Position numbers and translations under genes: made by a program
The notes under the pieces: generated by a model
The model's database searches: none
What the model saw: the letters and a program-made list of their open reading frames with translations, nothing else
What the model was told of the DNA's origin: nothing
DNA from: Paramacrobiotus richtersi
Lineage: Eukaryota; Tardigrada; Eutardigrada; Parachela; Macrobiotidae
Assembly: GCA_034698045.1 (NCBI GenBank)
Contig: JAQGAU010001279.1
Span: forward strand, 1-20,132
Direction of reading: 5' to 3'
Length of the DNA: 20,132 bases
Shown: one piece after another, positions 19,901-20,132 of the stretch
Position numbering within the stretch: position 1 is the stretch's first letter
How the letters are laid out: every line of letters begins with the position of its first letter

Positions 19901-20132
19901 ATATTCTACCTTCTGCTAAAATCCGATCTAATGCACACGTAACAAGGTAAAGCTGTTTGGATGTATTAGACATTTTTTATAAAGTTTGTTGTTAAACTAC
20001 TCCGAACGATTAATATCGTAGCCATCAGTGTCACGTAAAACTGCGATTGTTACAGTGCTTTCGGTCAATTGCATTTACACGCCGAGTAAGTTGAGCGTGG
20101 AAGTTTTTTTCCGGACGGAACGTGACAAAACT
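16964..20132 (+). CDS. ANKFN1: ANKFN1/Wide awake homologue, 3' end outside window
   Basis: Model exons: 16964-17019, 17530-17818, 17890-18235, 18302-18415, 18477-18668, 18828-19090, 19148-19267, 19327-19437, 19503-19718, 19780-19946, perhaps 20022-20085; about 646 aa so far with consistent phases. Recognition rests on the family's domain order. First comes an NFYGFVSNLFERG...AEQLLWTAARKNE segment, then an ankyrin repeat (DINTANEFGWNLVDEAVMLG). A fibronectin type III domain follows at about 231-332 (ISRFKVEWSRDK, SELDCGIEYHFRLSVAN). Then come WRDVDGRRPRF, LAMPDLGMAYYRPL and LPPGLHMGYAELSLSVDS blocks typical of ANKFN1/Wake. Fly Wake acts in clock neurons and vertebrate ANKFN1 in vestibular function; both are cortical or membrane-associated scaffolds. 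The start is weaker: ATG 16964 gives 18 codons ending in phase 2 at TT|GTAAGC, matching the acceptor at 17529 (or 17538); exon 2 has no ATG. The last exon is doubtful, and an acceptor near 20055 competes. Confidence 0.8.

Overview
This is animal nuclear DNA. The genes are broken by short GT-AG introns (mostly 58-97 bp), and two host genes belong to animal families. One resembles the axonemal-dynein-light-chain-domain protein AXDND1, which fits a species with motile sperm flagella or cilia. The other is ANKFN1/Wide awake, an ankyrin plus fibronectin type III protein of animals. The compact introns suggest a small-genome invertebrate, but nothing here fixes the phylum. I saw no rRNA, tRNA or CRISPR array.

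Layout. Positions 1-983: no recognisable gene, one near-palindrome. 984-4176 (+): two-exon AXDND1-like gene (1040 aa). 4177-5822: gene-free, with GC-rich hairpins and a TGTGCT motif repeated about every 20 bp. 5823-14816 (-): the protein-coding core of a large Helitron (rolling-circle DNA transposon). 14817-16963: no gene recognised; it must hold the 5' part of the Helitron and the promoter of the next gene. 16964-20132 (+): the 5' two-thirds or so of an ANKFN1/wake homologue, running off the window.

The Helitron is the main discovery. Open reading frames alone would suggest several unrelated small genes on the minus strand, but splice sites join them into two proteins. The first is a six-exon, 1900-aa RepHel: a basic/acidic N-terminus, two GATA-type zinc fingers (both C-x2-C-x17-C-x2-C, each on its own phase 0-0 exon), a Rep HUH nuclease, a Pif1/RecD-type helicase, and a C-terminal Ulp1/C48-like cysteine protease. 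The second, downstream on the same strand, is a seven-exon, 395-aa protein resembling RPA70, with three OB-folds (F, A, B) and a basic tail. Every junction preserves frame and no stop interrupts either model, so the copy looks recent and possibly still coding-competent. Its ends could not be located.

Inferred joint action: Rep nicks and joins single strands, the helicase unwinds, the RPA-like protein coats single-stranded DNA, and the GATA fingers may supply DNA recognition. The protease may act on SUMO/ubiquitin-like conjugates or process the polyprotein. These roles come from family knowledge, not from this sequence.
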